From an uncultured Porphyromonadaceae bacterium (GTDB lineage Bacteria > Bacteroidota > Bacteroidia > Bacteroidales > Muribaculaceae): DNA of 45,315 nt. Shown piece by piece: positions 44,976-45,315 of this stretch. The notes beneath the pieces were generated by a model. That model was not told where the DNA came from and did not search any database. It worked only from the letters and a program-made list of their open reading frames with translations. Made by a program: the position numbers and the translations under genes. Every line of letters begins with the position of its first letter. Position 1 is the first letter of the stretch. The DNA is taken from positions 1 to 45,315 of the forward strand of contig CAMWVE010000022.1 of NCBI GenBank assembly GCA_947177685.1, in the 5' to 3' direction.

Positions 44976-45280
44976 TCTCGCAAGTCTTGGAGTAGATACA
45001 AGAAAGACGGTAATCTTACGGTCGAAGTTAATAGTATATAGCCATATAGCCGTAGGTAGGTTGGTTGCTGGTTATATTCCTTGACAATGATGCGTTGCTA
45101 TATAAAGTGGTCGGCATATAGTCATTCAGGAACTAATCTCTCTACCTATTAAACATTTTAGATTGTTCGGAAGGACTCTATTTAGACCGTTATATAACTC
45201 GGAACCCGGATTGCTCGGAACATTCCCGGCACACGAATCGAAGATTGTGCCACGAAACACGGGTCAATGTAAAAAGTAGG
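44976..45280. other. Gene-free stretch at the right end
   Basis: About 300 nt with no convincing frame, RNA gene or mobile-element signature on either strand. Confidence 0.5.
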
Positions 45281-45313
45281 TTGTTAAATTGTGGGCAAAG
45301 ATAGTTAACTTTG
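45281..45313 (+). promoter_or_regulatory. Possible promoter leaving the window
   Basis: TTG (45281-45283), 22 nt, TAACTTTG (45306-45313). It would serve a plus-strand gene beyond the right edge. Confidence 0.4.
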
Positions 45314-45315
45314 CG

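Overview
The window reads as a chromosomal segment of a gut-type Bacteroidales bacterium, possibly of the Muribaculaceae/Bacteroidaceae grade. Support comes from a SusC/SusD polysaccharide utilization locus with a hybrid two-component regulator, a clostripain lipoprotein, a BspA-type leucine-rich repeat protein, and repeated promoters of the Bacteroidetes form (TTTG/TTG, about 20 nt, TAnnTTTG). No rRNA, insertion sequence, transposase or CRISPR array was found.

Left part (1-6.2 kb): a HipA-type kinase gene, a tRNA-Gly(CCC) gene, then an AT-rich two-gene minus-strand operon. The operon encodes an AIPR protein with an N-terminal PD-(D/E)xK-like motif and a Schlafen-AlbA_2/ATPase protein. An S24 (LexA/CI-like) repressor with a probable self-operator follows. 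This looks like a small defence/accessory island; the AIPR + AlbA_2 pair is the best candidate for a poorly described system.

Housekeeping part (6.3-10.9 kb): TSCPD protein, RsmF-like rRNA methyltransferase, secreted endonuclease/exonuclease/phosphatase, TrmH-family methyltransferase, and rplU-rpmA with promoter and terminator. Then come a short promoter-to-terminator cassette (candidate small RNA), a divergent HxlR regulator/cupin pair with a palindromic operator, and a 0.5-kb patch of palindromic repeats.

Middle (12.5-23 kb): an outer-membrane beta-barrel protein, a TPP riboswitch controlling a TonB-dependent receptor plus PnuT-like transporter (thiamine uptake), and a minus-strand operon of LRR protein, outer-membrane barrel and clostripain protease.

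Efflux operon (30.8-23.6 kb, minus): adaptor lipoprotein, RND permease, TolC-family protein, AraC regulator and metallo-beta-lactamase-fold hydrolase, tightly packed. The RND gene carries a one-base frameshift inside its first membrane segment.

Right part (44.8-31.4 kb, minus): a compact beta-glucan utilization locus consisting of HTCS regulator, GH16 endoglucanase, SusC, SusD, surface glycan-binding protein and GH3 beta-glucosidase. Two tandem 22-nt direct repeats just upstream of the GH16-susCD promoter are a likely HTCS operator.
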